From NCBI GenBank assembly GCA_029339195.1, contig JAPTJF010000522.1:1-40870 (forward strand): 40,870 nucleotides of DNA, written 5' to 3'. This DNA comes from Micractinium sp. NFX-FRZ. Its lineage: Eukaryota; Chlorophyta; Trebouxiophyceae; Chlorellales; Chlorellaceae. Below, piece by piece: positions 12,801 through 22,731 of this stretch. Numbering within the stretch: the stretch's first letter is position 1; each line of letters starts with the position of its first letter. The notes beneath the pieces are model-generated. The model had not been told where the DNA came from. It was given only the letters and a program-made list of their open reading frames with translations, and searched no databases. A program made the translations under genes and the position numbers.

Positions 12801-14909
12801 GCACGTTGGGACCATGGCCCATTACATGAAACTTTATCATAGCTAGCAAGTCAGCTGCTGCAAGCACGTGCAGCATGGAGCGTGGGCAATACACCGCATC
12901 ATGTCCGAATGACCCAACCAACGCTGCCTGGCTCCGCACAAATTGCTTTGTTTGTTGCAGACTGTAGCGCAAATCGTTGCTTTGTCAGATATTGTCCCGC
13001 ACATCTGGCACACCTGCTGGTAGAACTGGAATGCCTCCTGCATGTTGCCCAGCGCGTGGTGCGACCTGGCCAGCAGCGTGAAGGCCTCCGCCTGCAGCCC
13101 CGTGTGCGACACGTGCTGAAGCACAATCTTGGCTGCTTGCTGCGCCTGCAGTCAGGGGCGAACCGGGCAGACAGAATAGACAGTTCTGTCAGAGGGGCGC
13201 TATCTATCGGCATTCATTCTGGGAGGCAGTGCACCACGCTTTTCTGCCAAAACCTGTTAATAACACTCGCCATGCATGTGCGCAGCAACTCAGTCGCCTT
13301 TTGCCATGCACCCACCTTGCCCGCAAATCCCTGCCGCAGGCAGAAGTGCGCCAGCAGGAGCAGCACAAATGGGTTCTCAGGGTCTTGCTCAAAAGCCTGC
13401 GCCAGCAGACGCGACCCCTCGCGCACGCCCTGCAGGTAAGGCAAGCAGGCGGACAGGCAGTTTGGCGGTGAATGCGGTGCGCTGGAGAAATATCCGTGGC
13501 AAGATGAGCATGTTGGCAGGCAGGCGGATATGCAGGGCAGTGGCAAAAATGTGCAGGGCAGGGCACGGCAAGCTGGCAAGCTGCACCTTGCCCATAGCAG
13601 ACAAGCAGGTGGGCGCCCAACCTCACCCCAGCTTTAGCCCCCAAGCAGTCTGCTGCACTCATGGCTGCCCCCGCACCTCTTCCTCATTGCTGACGTGCAG
13701 CTTGAGCGTTGCCAGGCCTAGCAGTGCAGGCACACAGTCGGGAGAGAGCTCCAGTGCGCGGCGGTACGCCAGCTCAGCCTTGTGTGTATTGCCCACCTTG
13801 AGGCAGCAGGCCGCAATGCCCAGCCGCACCTCTGGTGGGCAGCTGGGGCAGGTACGCAGCGCCAGCTTGTACCTGCAGTGTGAGGAATGGCAACAGGGTA
13901 GCCAGGGTGTCAGTCATGGGAGCATGTCAGCACCCACAGCAGCCCTGCACATGAGTACAGGCACGTGCGGCAGCCCGAGCCCTTAAGCACCACTTCTTGC
14001 CACCAGCATGCCCACAGACTTCCTCATGCACACAGTGTGGGCACAGAGCTGCAAGAATCTCCAAACGCACCACAACCCGCATGTGATTAGCAAAAACCAG
14101 CAGGCCGCAGCTCGCATGCGCCACTGCAGTTGCGTTGGCTGTGCAGTGCAGACTTGGCGCTGCTCTACCATTTGCACAGCGGTGCACAGTACTGCACCGT
14201 ACAGCACACTCACATGCGCAGAGACTCGATGTAGTTACGCTGGCTGAAGTGCAAGTTGGCCAGGGCCAGCTGTGCCGCGATGCTGGGCCGCCCATTGCAG
14301 CGCATGCGCAGCGCATTCTCAAACCCCTTCCGTGCGGTCACAGCATCGCCCTGCATGCGAAACAAAACAGGCCGGTGTGTGCATGCAGCCAGCAGTGAGA
14401 GCCGGGTGGGGGTGCCATGCTGCACGGCTGCAGAGGGGCCGGCTCGCCTGCCCATGCCCACAGCACCACATCACGTGACAGCACCCCGCGAGCCCGGCGC
14501 GGCGCCTCACCTTGATGAGCGCAACATTTCCGAGCACCAGCTCCGGCAGCTGCTCCTGCACACTCAGCCGCTGCGCCCTGTGGCACAGCTCCGTGCTGCG
14601 CGACAGCAGCAGCAGGCGGCTGCGGCGGTCGCGCTCGGCGGCAGCGCGCTGCGCTGTGAACTCTGCTAGGCTGCATAGCGCCAGCACATGGCTGAACACA
14701 TCTCCCTGCGGGGGGCGCTCTACTGCCTCGGAGAGCAGTGCATCATAGTCGCTCTCACGCCCAATGGACAGCAGGTGCTGGGCGCTGGTGGTCCAGGTTG
14801 AGGTGGGTGCATTTTCGGCTCTCAGCACCTGCAGCAGGCTGTCCAGGCTCTGCTGCTCGCCAGGCTCCAGGCGCAGCATCCCGTCCCGCACGGGGAGGAG
14901 CAGCGCCAT
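6819..14909 (-). CDS. CTR9: CTR9, TPR subunit of the Paf1 transcription elongation complex
   Basis: Scaffold subunit of the nuclear Paf1 complex, which travels with RNA polymerase II and supports elongation and histone modification. Exons on the minus strand: 14909-14511, 14350-14214, 13872-13677, 13429-13316, 13145-13014, 12795-12655, 12415-12274, 11815-11604, 11417-11262, 11011-10898, 10653-10470, 10127-10045, 9711-9536, 9194-9083, 8886-8683, 8424-8341, 8185-8045, 7625-7515, 7115-6819. The phases agree throughout and give 1044 aa, close to plant and animal CTR9. TPR repeats fill most of the protein (LLNNAAVLHLRSGNSEEAYN, exon 8; WINLANVYLAQQQYTPAIQM, exon 13). The region with DLEHAHRFFQHL (exon 15) is followed by a charged helix (exons 16-17) and a disordered acidic/basic tail ending ESEDEDE. 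Three introns need GC donors. Several introns carry decayed exon-edge copies, described separately. Confidence 0.93.
7427..7460 (-). repeat. Decayed copy of CTR9 exon 18 3' edge in intron 18
   Basis: A segment resembling the exon 18 end (around 7515-7545, coding ESSEDDE) reappears about 85 nt into the intron. CTTCCGAGGATGATGA in the copy corresponds to CCTCCGAGGACGACGA in the exon. The in-frame reading is broken by a small indel. Confidence 0.55.
7941..7990 (-). repeat. Decayed copy of CTR9 exon 17 3' edge in intron 17
   Basis: About 46 nt match the exon end at 8048-8093 with roughly 8 mismatches. Read in the exon's frame, the copy gives LRQLQEQWRRLATVQ against LRQLQEQWKNQATMQ in the exon. 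The distance between copies is 107 nt. The copy lacks a good splice donor and lies inside the intron. Confidence 0.8.
10704..10758 (-). repeat. Decayed copy of CTR9 exon 11 5' edge in intron 10
   Basis: The segment reads ASRQESFVKLS where exon 11 (10597-10653) reads DSRQEAFAKLA, and the surrounding DNA aligns over about 55 nt at a spacing of about 107 nt. No AG acceptor in the right phase precedes it, so it looks like a dead duplicate, not an alternative exon. Confidence 0.75.
12055..12216 (-). repeat. Two decayed copies of CTR9 exon 7 3' edge in intron 7
   Basis: The exon 7 end (12274-12330) codes ELLGDLLSTLEPAGM across the splice site. The intron copy at 12165-12216 reads QLLGHLLPLLEPTGI in the same alignment. 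A more decayed copy at 12055-12117 begins KLLGG and keeps the downstream GGCATGTGTTCCTC stretch, matching the intron start. Three tandem units of about 100 nt are thus recognisable. Confidence 0.75.
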
Positions 14910-16133
14910 GGCTAGCGCCTGGGCAGAGTGCCCCGACTACACCCTGCAGCAGTAGTGATAGGCCGGCAACGGCGGCGGTGATTGGCGGCGGCGGCGGTGA
15001 TCGGCGGGCGGCAGCAGCGGAGCCAGCGCGCGGCCTGCGAACTGGCTGCCGGCGTTGCGTTGGAGATGCTGTGCTGCACGGCCCGCAGGAATCGTGGCAG
15101 TGGCCTGGTTTGGGCAGACACGGGAGCAGAAAAAGCACTTGGGCCAAACGACACGGGGCCATCAGGGACTCACGGAATAGCAGGGTGTTCTGGCGTGCTC
15201 CTGTTACGCAGCTATGCGACTGCAGGTGGTCGAGCCCTGAAAATGTGAGGCCTTGTAAGACTGGGACGCACGGGCAGCTTGCCGAAGGTGTCAAGAGCGA
15301 TCTGCAGAAAGCGAGACGGGCCAGGCGCTCAGCCGACGGCGTGTACAGCGGGTACCGCCCGCCACCCGCCACCGCCACCGTCCACCGCCCCAAGTCCGCG
15401 CTCGTGGGGTGGGCGGTGGGCGCTGGCTGTCTGGTGCGCAGAGTTGCGTACGTACCCTGTTATGATGCAGTTCTGCACATCTTACGCGTGCGTCTATTCC
15501 TGGATTGCTATGTATCCCCCCCCCCCCTACATGCGTGTGCGCCGCCGGCTACGCACCGCCTGAAAAGACCTCACTGCGGCATTTCAGTTTCACGTATAGT
15601 AATGTGTAGGATGGCTGGATAAGTCAGAAGTTGTGATGATGGCAGCCGCTTTTGCAAGTGTATACAGCCAGCAGGTCCACCGCCATGGCGCGCCAGCCGC
15701 ACTTGCCACCTCGCGCTGCCAGAGTGCCACGGTCCACCCCCTCCGGCGGCAATTTGCTGCACAGTATGGCTTCAGGCGGCAATGTGCTGCCCATTTGCCC
15801 TATATTCACGCCCTAAGCACCAGTGGGACGCGGGACGGGGCGAGCGGAGCGATTTTTGAGAGGCGGGAGGCGCTGGCTAGTCCTCTCGACTGCATAGGTG
15901 CGTCCCTAGGTGGGGATTTCAATGTAGGGGTGCATCAACGCTGCGGCGCCTCGCGCTGGAGGGTGCTGCCGCCGTCGTTGCCGCCTGACGGCCACGCCCT
16001 GGTGCCGCTGCACATGATGAGCATCATGCACTACCAGGCAGCCAAGAGCCATCCTAATCATTCTCACCATCCACCGTGCTCAATCGTTCTCTTGCCCCCT
16101 TTGCTATGTTCGTAGGTACCTCCGCCACCTGCC
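14910..16133. promoter_or_regulatory. 1.2 kb divergent intergenic region between CTR9 and the glycosyltransferase
   Basis: The CTR9 start (14909, minus) and the glycosyltransferase start (16134, plus) point away from this stretch, so it should hold both promoters. No clear TATA box is visible. Near 14960-15010 there are imperfect repeats of GGCGGCGGTGAT, and 15382-15390 can pair with 15411-15419 (CCACCGCCC/GGGCGGTGG). A run of 12 C lies at 15516-15527. An open frame at 15633-16115 (160 codons) ends just before the glycosyltransferase ATG, but it resembles nothing I know and I do not call it a gene. Confidence 0.5.
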
Positions 16134-17543
16134 ATGTCGGCTGCTGCCACCGCGGGGCCTGGCGACAGCCAGGCAGCTAAGCGTCGAGAGCGCAGCGTGT
16201 CAGTGCGGCGCTTGGTGCTGGCGGCTGCTGTGGCTCTGGCATGCCTGCTGCTTTTCAATCAGATGCACTGGCTGCACCCACATTGCACCACGCAGCTGCC
16301 GCAGCCGGTGCACGTCTCGCAGCCCGGCTCTAACGGCAGCATAGACAGCAGCAGCGGCAGCGACGGTGGGCGGCACGCGGTGCACGCCACGGCAGCAGCA
16401 CCAACAGCAGCGGCAGCACCCCTGCCCCCCGGCTTCCGATACAAGAAGGTGGTAGCGGTCATCGCCTTTGATCGCTTTGAGTACTTCCGCCAAGTCATTG
16501 ACAGCCTGCGGCAGGCCTGGGGGTCCGAGGAATACATTCTGGCAATCAGCATTGACGGTCCGCCAGAGGGAGAGGCAGAGGGAGCCGGTCCCGCCAGCAG
16601 CGCTGGTGCAGACGCCAACAGCAGCCAAGCCGGCAAGGGCACCAATGAAGGCGGCAACGGCAGGGACAGCGGCGGCAAGGGCAGCAAGGGCGGCAAGAAA
16701 GGCAAGCCGCGCAGCGCCAGCTCTTTCGACCGCTTGGGGCGGGAAGCGATCGTCTCCTACTCGCGGCACCTGCAGTGGCTGGCGCGCAACAGGCGCGGCA
16801 CCTTCAAGGACGTCATTGTTAACGCCTCCGCCGCCAACCTGGGCGTCTGGCCAAACAAAAAGCGCGCCGTGGCGGGCGCAATGGCGCTCTCCGACTATGC
16901 CGTCATCCTAGAAGATGACATTGTGCTGGAGAGGGATGCGCTGCGCTGGTTCGAGTGGCACGTCACCAGCGGCCTCATCTTTGAGCGGCCCGACATCGCG
17001 GTGGCCACCTGCTGGTCCACCTCCTTCCCCTACAGCGAGCGCGCAGTTGAAGGCCACGATCTGCTGGTGGCTCAAGACATGGGCCTCCTCGACAAGTTCT
17101 GGCTGGACCATTGGGCGCAGCCCTGGGGGTGGGCCACCTGGCGGCGCACCTGGGACGCCGTGGGTGAGGGGTGGACTGGCCAGGATCTCAAGCTTGGGCG
17201 TGCCATTCAGGCGCAGGGGTGGTTTGAGACCATGCCGCTAGTGGCGCGCTGCAACAACATTGGCAGCGTGGGGTTCCACAAGCAGGGGCTGGGGGTGGGC
17301 CACATCCACCAGCGCACCCTCACCTCTGCCTCCTTCCCAAACCTTGAGGCCTGCCGCTACCACGAACTTCCCCGCCGCAATTACAGCTCACCCATTGGCA
17401 ACGAGCAGCTGTACACGTTGACTCGGAGAGGCATCCTCCCCGACCTCCGAATGATGAACACCTCCATGGAGGAGCACCGATTAGTGCTGCAAAAGTTTAA
17501 GGAGCAGCACACAGAGCCCTCGGGCTGGCAGTCCACATGCTAG
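16134..17543 (+). CDS. Type II membrane glycosyltransferase, GT-A fold (GNT-I-like)
   Basis: Predicted Golgi glycosyltransferase of 469 aa from a single exon. A basic N-terminus is followed by a signal anchor (LVLAAAVALACLLLFNQ, about residues 23-39) and a Ser/Ala-rich stem. The catalytic domain starts near residue 100 with VVAVIAFDRFEYFRQVIDSL, which resembles the nucleotide-sugar binding start of GNT-I/MGAT1-type enzymes. It has an EDD metal-binding motif (YAVILEDDIVLERDALRWF) and a QPWGWATWRRTWD motif seen in bacterial and algal glycosyltransferases. A Gly/Ser/Lys-rich insert splits the domain after ISIDGPPEGE. Donor and acceptor cannot be read from sequence. It is intronless among intron-rich neighbours, which would fit a retrocopy or a transferred gene. 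TTCGTAG|GT just upstream could be a 5' UTR splice acceptor. Confidence 0.85.
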   Translation: MSAAATAGPGDSQAAKRRERSVSVRRLVLAAAVALACLLLFNQMHWLHPHCTTQLPQPVHVSQPGSNGSIDSSSGSDGGRHAVHATAAAPTAAAAPLPPGFRYKKVVAVIAFDRFEYFRQVIDSLRQAWGSEEYILAISIDGPPEGEAEGAGPASSAGADANSSQAGKGTNEGGNGRDSGGKGSKGGKKGKPRSASSFDRLGREAIVSYSRHLQWLARNRRGTFKDVIVNASAANLGVWPNKKRAVAGAMALSDYAVILEDDIVLERDALRWFEWHVTSGLIFERPDIAVATCWSTSFPYSERAVEGHDLLVAQDMGLLDKFWLDHWAQPWGWATWRRTWDAVGEGWTGQDLKLGRAIQAQGWFETMPLVARCNNIGSVGFHKQGLGVGHIHQRTLTSASFPNLEACRYHELPRRNYSSPIGNEQLYTLTRRGILPDLRMMNTSMEEHRLVLQKFKEQHTEPSGWQSTC

Positions 17544-17596
17544 CATTGACCTGCTTTGAACTAGTGTCTTACTCCATGCACTGTCTCCATGCGTTG

Positions 17597-17601
17597 TGTA
17601 A
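17597..17601 (+). terminator. Poly(A) signal TGTAA of the glycosyltransferase gene
   Basis: TGTAA begins 54 nt after the stop codon at 17541-17543, a typical position for the chlorophyte polyadenylation signal. Confidence 0.55.
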
Positions 17602-17805
17602 ACTAATTTGACATAGCAATGCCAAGAATGCAGCAGCAACCTGATAATGTTTGCACCCGCTGCCTGCGCAAGCCGTGCTAGCCGTGCATTATCTCTTCCA
17701 GGCAAGCAGCAGGGTTCACAACCCATCAGAGGCGCAGCATTGGTGCATGGGGCTGCATGTCTGACGATGCAAGGTGGCAGAAGATTGAGTGTGTTGGTGC
17801 ATGTG

Positions 17806-17903
17806 CACAGAGCGTGTTTCTCACACAGTAGCGGGTCGTGTCTCTGGCTGCCGCCGACAAATATGGGATGCACTCGCCGGCTTCAGTGGTGCAGACACGA
17901 ATG
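17806..17903 (+). repeat. Dispersed repeat, copy A (98 nt)
   Basis: This segment, from CACAGAGCG to ACGAATG, matches 24002-24092 in the same orientation. The core ACAAATATGGGATGCAC is identical and the flanks are roughly 80% similar with one indel of about 6 nt. It carries no obvious coding potential or terminal inverted repeats. Confidence 0.8.
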
Positions 17904-19082
17904 CCTGATAGGGTTTACCCCTAAACCCCTTAAAAAAACGCAACCCACCCAGTGCCCCCCTGCTCCACCTGAGCCGGCCACAACACAAAGGTCCCAGCAG
18001 CTAGGTGCCTGCGCGCGCCCAGCCGATGCTGTGCAGCCGGCGCCGGGTGCCTTGCGGGGTAACCAGTCCTTGTGCGGTTAACAGTCCAGCCCTGTGTCAA
18101 TGACTAGCTGCCCCGTGCCTTGCCAAGGATAAGGATCAGGGCGAGAAGATGTGACAGACACGCAAAAGCTAGTCAGGCCAGTGGCAGCCCCTGCCACGGC
18201 GGCGGCGGCAAAATGCCCTCACAGGCGCGCTACCCGCCGCTGCCGCCGCCAATGCCCCTTTCTTTATCTTCCAGAACCACCCGCCACCCTTGCTACTCCC
18301 CCGCCTTGCCACCCTCAGTATCGCCAGTGAACTCTTTAATCTTGTTTTGGACCGTGTCAAGGGCCGGCCGCTGCCTACCCGGACACTGGCCCTGCCTTCC
18401 TCTCGTTTCAGTCGCGGACGCGCCCCTGAAGGCATTCAAGACACCGAGGCCCAGGTCCGTGCTGCATATGGCATGTTATTGACAGAGGAGCCAAGGTTCG
18501 GTGCCGCACCGGCGGCCGGCACGGTCCTTAATTGTTCATTGAACGAGCTCTCTGATCCTTTTACCGTTCTAGAGGCTGGGCATCAAACACTGCCTGGGCA
18601 GGGGGGGCTCAGTTGTTGATGCGGGTGGCAACCAATAGCCCCAGCCCAGCCGACTGCCTGCCGCTCTGTGAGCAGGCCGCGGCCGGCCGGTCTGAGGCCG
18701 GTTCATGAAACGGGCGAAGACAGTCGAGGGCTTAACTCCCTGTCCCACAGCTTGTTTTTGTAGCCCACTGCAAGACCGCAAAGAGCTTGCCGGGCTAAGG
18801 CTTGTCGCCACATTGTGCGAGCGGAGGGGCTGCTCGCATGCATGAGGTGTTCACTGATCTCCTGACCTCTGCCTGCCGCCTCTTGCGGCGGGTGACCGCT
18901 ATGACCCAGTGGCCTGGACCGGCACAGCGCTGTATCTCAGCAAGGTTGGTCACCTTTTTAGTAGTTTACTTTACTTTGCCCCCATCTAAGCTTGGCACAG
19001 TCATGGCACCAGGGCTGACACCCCTGGGCGCGCATGCCGGCTGGGGGAGTCACGGGCCATGCTTTTGCTGCCGGGATCAACA

Positions 19083-19115
19083 CCCGGTCACCGGTCACCC
19101 GGTCACCGGTCACCG
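19083..19115 (+). repeat. Tandem GGTCACC-based repeat, 15-nt period
   Basis: The 15-nt unit CCCGGTCACCGGTCA occurs twice in a row and a third begins. Each unit contains GGTCACCGGTCACC-like inverted symmetry, so it could form small hairpins or serve as a protein-binding cluster. It lies about 690 nt upstream of the methyltransferase start. Confidence 0.8.
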
Positions 19116-19700
19116 CGTAGTAAGCTGGCCGAGCTGCAGCTGACATCACGTTAGCTAGGCTTCATGACGTGCACATGCCGTGGCGGTAGAGGGTCCATGC
19201 GTTAGGACGGCAATTCCGCTAGCGTCTCAGTCTGCATCAGTTATTAACAAATGCAGACATTAACAAGCTGTTTACAAGGTTGGTCTGCCACCCGGAACGG
19301 CAGTTGGTGCCCGGAGTGGCCGGGCCGCGTGGGGATGCGTGCTGTGGCCCACTTGAAAACTCGCTGATGCCCTTGAATGTTGTGGTTAGCGCTTCCCTGT
19401 GTCAAATCTGCTCCATCTCTTCTCCCCCTGTTGTAGCCTGCTGGTCCGTGTTCCGTCTGCGTCCGACAGCCTGCCTGGCGACGCAGCTTGAACCGAGCGG
19501 CCGCTTTGGGGGAGCTGTCAACGGCTGGGTGGCGCATGCACAACCACAAACAAGGTGCTTGGGCGGTTATGATTGCTTGTCAGCCCGGGAGCAGCTGTGC
19601 CATTTGAACAGAAAACTGGTTTGCGGCCCGGAGCGCCCCACCGGTTCCCGGCTGCACAGGCAAGTATGCGCGGGCGTCTGTAAGGCGTCTGAGCAGGTGG

Positions 19701-19713
19701 ATGGCTTGTCCCG

Positions 19714-19763
<50 letters not shown>

Positions 19764-19895
19764 CCTTTGCTCGCTGCAGGGGCTATACTAATAATGCTGC
19801 TGGCCCAATGCAGATGTCGCCAACAAACACCCCGAAGCGGGCCAGCCAAACCACCTTCAGCGGTACTAACTTCGCCGTTGCAGCGGCAGCATTAG
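19701..19895 (+). other. Upstream ORF with poly-Leu run overlapping the methyltransferase start
   Basis: The ATG at 19701 opens a 64-codon frame starting MACPV followed by about 15 Leu encoded by the CTG run. It ends at 19895, so it overlaps the main ATG (19808) in another frame. If transcribed it would act as an overlapping uORF and reduce translation of the main protein. It could instead be untranscribed promoter DNA. Confidence 0.4.
19715..19760 (+). repeat. (CTG)15 microsatellite in the methyltransferase leader
   Basis: Fifteen perfect CTG/GCT triplets lie 48 nt before the chosen start codon. In the uORF frame they code Leu; in the main frame they would code Ala if translation began further upstream. 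Confidence 0.95.
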
Positions 19896-22491
19896 TCGTC
19901 TTAATGCTCGTCGGATTCTGGAGCCAAGGGATTGGTCACCAGCCAGTAGTCATGCCTACGCCGACGCCCTCTGCCGCCAGCATGCTCCGCACTTACGAGC
20001 CATCCGTTTGGGAAGAGGAGTGGGCGCAGGCGATCACTAACAAAGAAATTGACGTGGACGCTCCAGGCGCTCTCTGCACGCTGGTTGCAGCTCGACCCCA
20101 AGCAGTGCAGGCCTGGCTGACTGCCGCCGATGGCTCGTCCGCTGTGCTCCCAGCAAGCAGCCCTGTGTTTTCGACTTTCAACTGGGAGGACCCTGCTGAC
20201 CGTCTGGCTCACGTGTCTGCACCCATCGAGCCCTTGGTTGGCCACTTCCGGTGATTGATGCATTTGGCACGGTGCATTGGGCTTGATTGCACTTTCTACT
20301 TTGGATGCCAGTGTCTTTCAGCAACACTTGTGCCAGAAGTTTGCCGGGTTTTACAAATCTGGAATGTTGCCTGCCCTTCCCTCAAGATCTGCCTCACGAC
20401 CTCTGCTTGTTATTCTGCGGTGCTGGCCTGCCATGCAGGCACCCCCTGGGCCCGCAGTGCGTACGTGGAACCAAAGTAAACATCCAGTCCAGGTGGGCGC
20501 ACATACCTGTGTTGTGGAAGCACTGCAGTGTACGTACATCACCTGCCCGGAGGGGCACAACACCTGCCAGGGGCACACCACCTTGGTAGACCAGGCAGAG
20601 GCAGGCAGGATGAGTGCTGCGATACAGGCGCTGTATGTCCAGGACGGTGTGCCCAGCATGTGCCTAGCCGTCCAGTGCCAGGGGGGTGCTGGCTGCCCCG
20701 CTGTTATCTCTGCTGCCTCTCCAGTCTGACCCAGCTACCCAGCTACAACATGGCCCGCCTTGCCCCCCTGCAGGGACTATCTGCTGTTTCTGGGGCTCAA
20801 CCCACAGCAGTTCAAACAGCTCTACCCAGGTGACTGTGCACACAAGCTTGCAAGCCATGGCCTGTATGCTGCTGTGCTCGTCCCGTAGTCCACACCAGCC
20901 TGCTGTCATCCCACCACCGCTGGCTTGTCTTCACCGCCTGCATTCCGGCCGAGCCGACCTCATGGCCCGTACCCGCATGTTGTCGGTGACACCCGGCAAC
21001 ATGCAGCCCCATGCAAGTGCCCCTTGTTCTAGGCCAGCACCACCCCACGCCACCTGCTTGCATTGTACGGTGGTGCACACATGCCATGTGTGCACATGCC
21101 GCCCCGCCCGCAGGCCGCGCATACCTCATGGACCTTGGCAGCGGCAGGTTCAAAACCAGCCTGCCACAGCTGCTGCAAGCTTACGGTGACATGGGCGTGT
21201 GGTTCGATGAAATCTGGGCCTTCGAGGCGGTCCAGGCAGCACCAGATGTGTACTGGGCCGATGTGCCCGCAGACATCAAGCCCAGCCTGCACGTAAGGCT
21301 TGGCTGGCGTTGCCATATGGGTAGTGAACCAGCAGTGTACTGGCAGGTGCTGGCGCTAGCTCACCAGACCTGGTTGTGGCAGAGATGGTGCCACCCCAAG
21401 CATAGTTGGTCGTAGTTAGTCTGTGTTTGTTTTCATTCGAAGCCAGCCAAGAAGCTAGTCCTGCATCTCTCGCCCCCCCTCCCCCCCTCCAGTACTACAA
21501 CATTCCCGTTATTGCTAACGTGTCCTCGCCTCACCATCCCATCAGCTTCATAAAAAGCGTGGTGAAGCCAGGCGACTTTCTGGTGAGCTGTCCGCCTGAT
21601 TGTTTTGCTGGATGCAGCCTGTATGCTGCTGTGTCCCAGTGCCCAGCCAGCTGCCCGCATGCATCCCCCCTGGTTGCCTGCTGGCATTAAACCCCTGCTT
21701 GCGATGCGATTTAGGGCACGAACAATCAGGTGGTGGAGGAGGCTGTCTCCTGCTGTGCCTGGCAGATCATGTGCTCACGCTGAATGCAGAAGTGCTTTAA
21801 GATGAAGCAACCCATGCCCTTGAACCCTGGCATGAACATGGAATGTGGATTGCACGTGTGCTCCCACAAACTCACCTACCCTTGTGTTGCCCTGCTGCAC
21901 AGGCTGTGAAGCTGGACGTGGATACCATCAGTGTTGAGCAGCCATTCATGGATGCCATTGCGGATGACCCGCAGCTGCGTGGGTTGATCGGGGAGCTCTT
22001 TTACGAGATGCACTACACCCATCGGTAAGTATGGGTCTCCACAGTTAAACGGATCCTGCGCTGCTGTTCTTATTGAGCCCTAACCAGCACGTAAAGAGAG
22101 GCGTGCCCGTAGTGGGAGGGGTCTGATGCGTGGGCGGACACACCGGGGGAGAAGGGGCTTGTATGAGATAGGTTGCCGCAGAGTGATGGGCTACAGCCGT
22201 CCTTGTGAAGCAGGCTTTTGCCTGCCATACACAGCTGGAATGGCCCGCAGCAAGCGCCACAGGTGCAGGAGCGAGTCAGAGGCAAGGCGTGATCTCACAC
22301 CATGCCATGAATTTCACAGGACAACACATGTTTAATCTGTTGACGCATCACATGCCTACCCAACGCCAATGCTTGCACGCAGGGACATGAAGTGGTTCGG
22401 GACAATGAATGCCAACGTTACCTACATGGATGTGCTGCGCAAGTTTGGAAGCCTGCGGCAGCAGGGGCTGCGGGCTCACTACTGGCCGTAA
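19808..22491 (+). CDS. Membrane-anchored FkbM/SAM methyltransferase-like protein
   Basis: Seven exons: 19808-20250, 20439-20492, 20774-20829, 21114-21292, 21493-21582, 21903-22024 and 22383-22491. All phases agree and give 350 aa. The start at 19808 puts a signal anchor at about residues 22-38 (NFAVAAAALVVLMLVGFW), suggesting a type II Golgi/ER protein. The catalytic part has a glycine-rich motif LMDLGSGRFKTS near residue 190, like SAM-binding motif I. It continues with DEIWAFEA, KPGDFLAVKLDVDT and LIGELFYEMHY, the order seen in FkbM-type methyltransferases and related plant/algal proteins. The end HYWP is followed by TAA. The acceptor substrate is unknown; sugar or protein O-methylation in the secretory pathway is an inference. 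ATG 19814 is an equally possible start. The function assignment is less certain than the gene structure. Confidence 0.78.
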
Positions 22492-22726
22492 GCACCGGCG
22501 GGCTGGTAGGAAGCTGTACCCACTCTCTTGCGGCAGCCCAACATAGTAAGTACAAGCCAGAAGCAGTAAGGTACAGCAGCATGTAGCTGCCAACGATCTC
22601 GCCTCCCTACGAATTTTCAGTGCAGCACCATGAGAAGGCCCCTGTTAGTCTGCCAACCCTTCCCTCCCTTTACCCCGCCTGCGCCACTGCACATACACGC
22701 ACATGGGGAACGGAGAGAATACGCTG

Positions 22727-22731
22727 TGTAA
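22727..22731 (+). terminator. Possible poly(A) signal TGTAA of the methyltransferase gene
   Basis: TGTAA begins 236 nt beyond the stop codon at 22489-22491. The distance is acceptable for a chlorophyte 3' UTR, but a chance match is possible. Confidence 0.4.

Larger units (their letters stand above)
17544..19807. other. 2.3 kb gene-free region between the glycosyltransferase and the methyltransferase
   Basis: This stretch holds the glycosyltransferase 3' UTR, one copy of a dispersed repeat (17806-17903), a short tandem repeat (19083-19115), a CTG run (19715-19760) and the methyltransferase promoter and leader. The open frames here are GC-driven and show no recognisable protein. I see no RNA gene. 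Confidence 0.5.

Noticed and set aside
14738..15622. 294-codon plus-strand open frame
   Set aside because: It begins antisense inside CTR9 exon 1 and continues into the promoter region. It is rich in Arg/Ala/Pro from GC content and has no recognisable domain.
15633..16115. 160-codon plus-strand open frame before the glycosyltransferase
   Set aside because: No similarity I can recognise, low-complexity His/Pro end, and position fits a 5' leader. Left as intergenic.
19280..19807. In-frame upstream extension of the methyltransferase, with poly-Ala from the CTG run
   Set aside because: The extension is Cys/Arg-rich without a conserved look, and a standard signal anchor begins right after the ATG at 19808.
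20476..20773. Extra methyltransferase exon (Cys-rich frame around 20530-20590)
   Set aside because: Ending exon 2 at 20492 (CCAG|GTGGGC) joins in phase to the exon at 20774, so no additional exon is needed.
22181..22332. Possible tRNA or small RNA in the last methyltransferase intron
   Set aside because: No acceptor-stem pairing or TTCGA-type T loop is seen here, and no such tRNA consensus is found elsewhere in the window.
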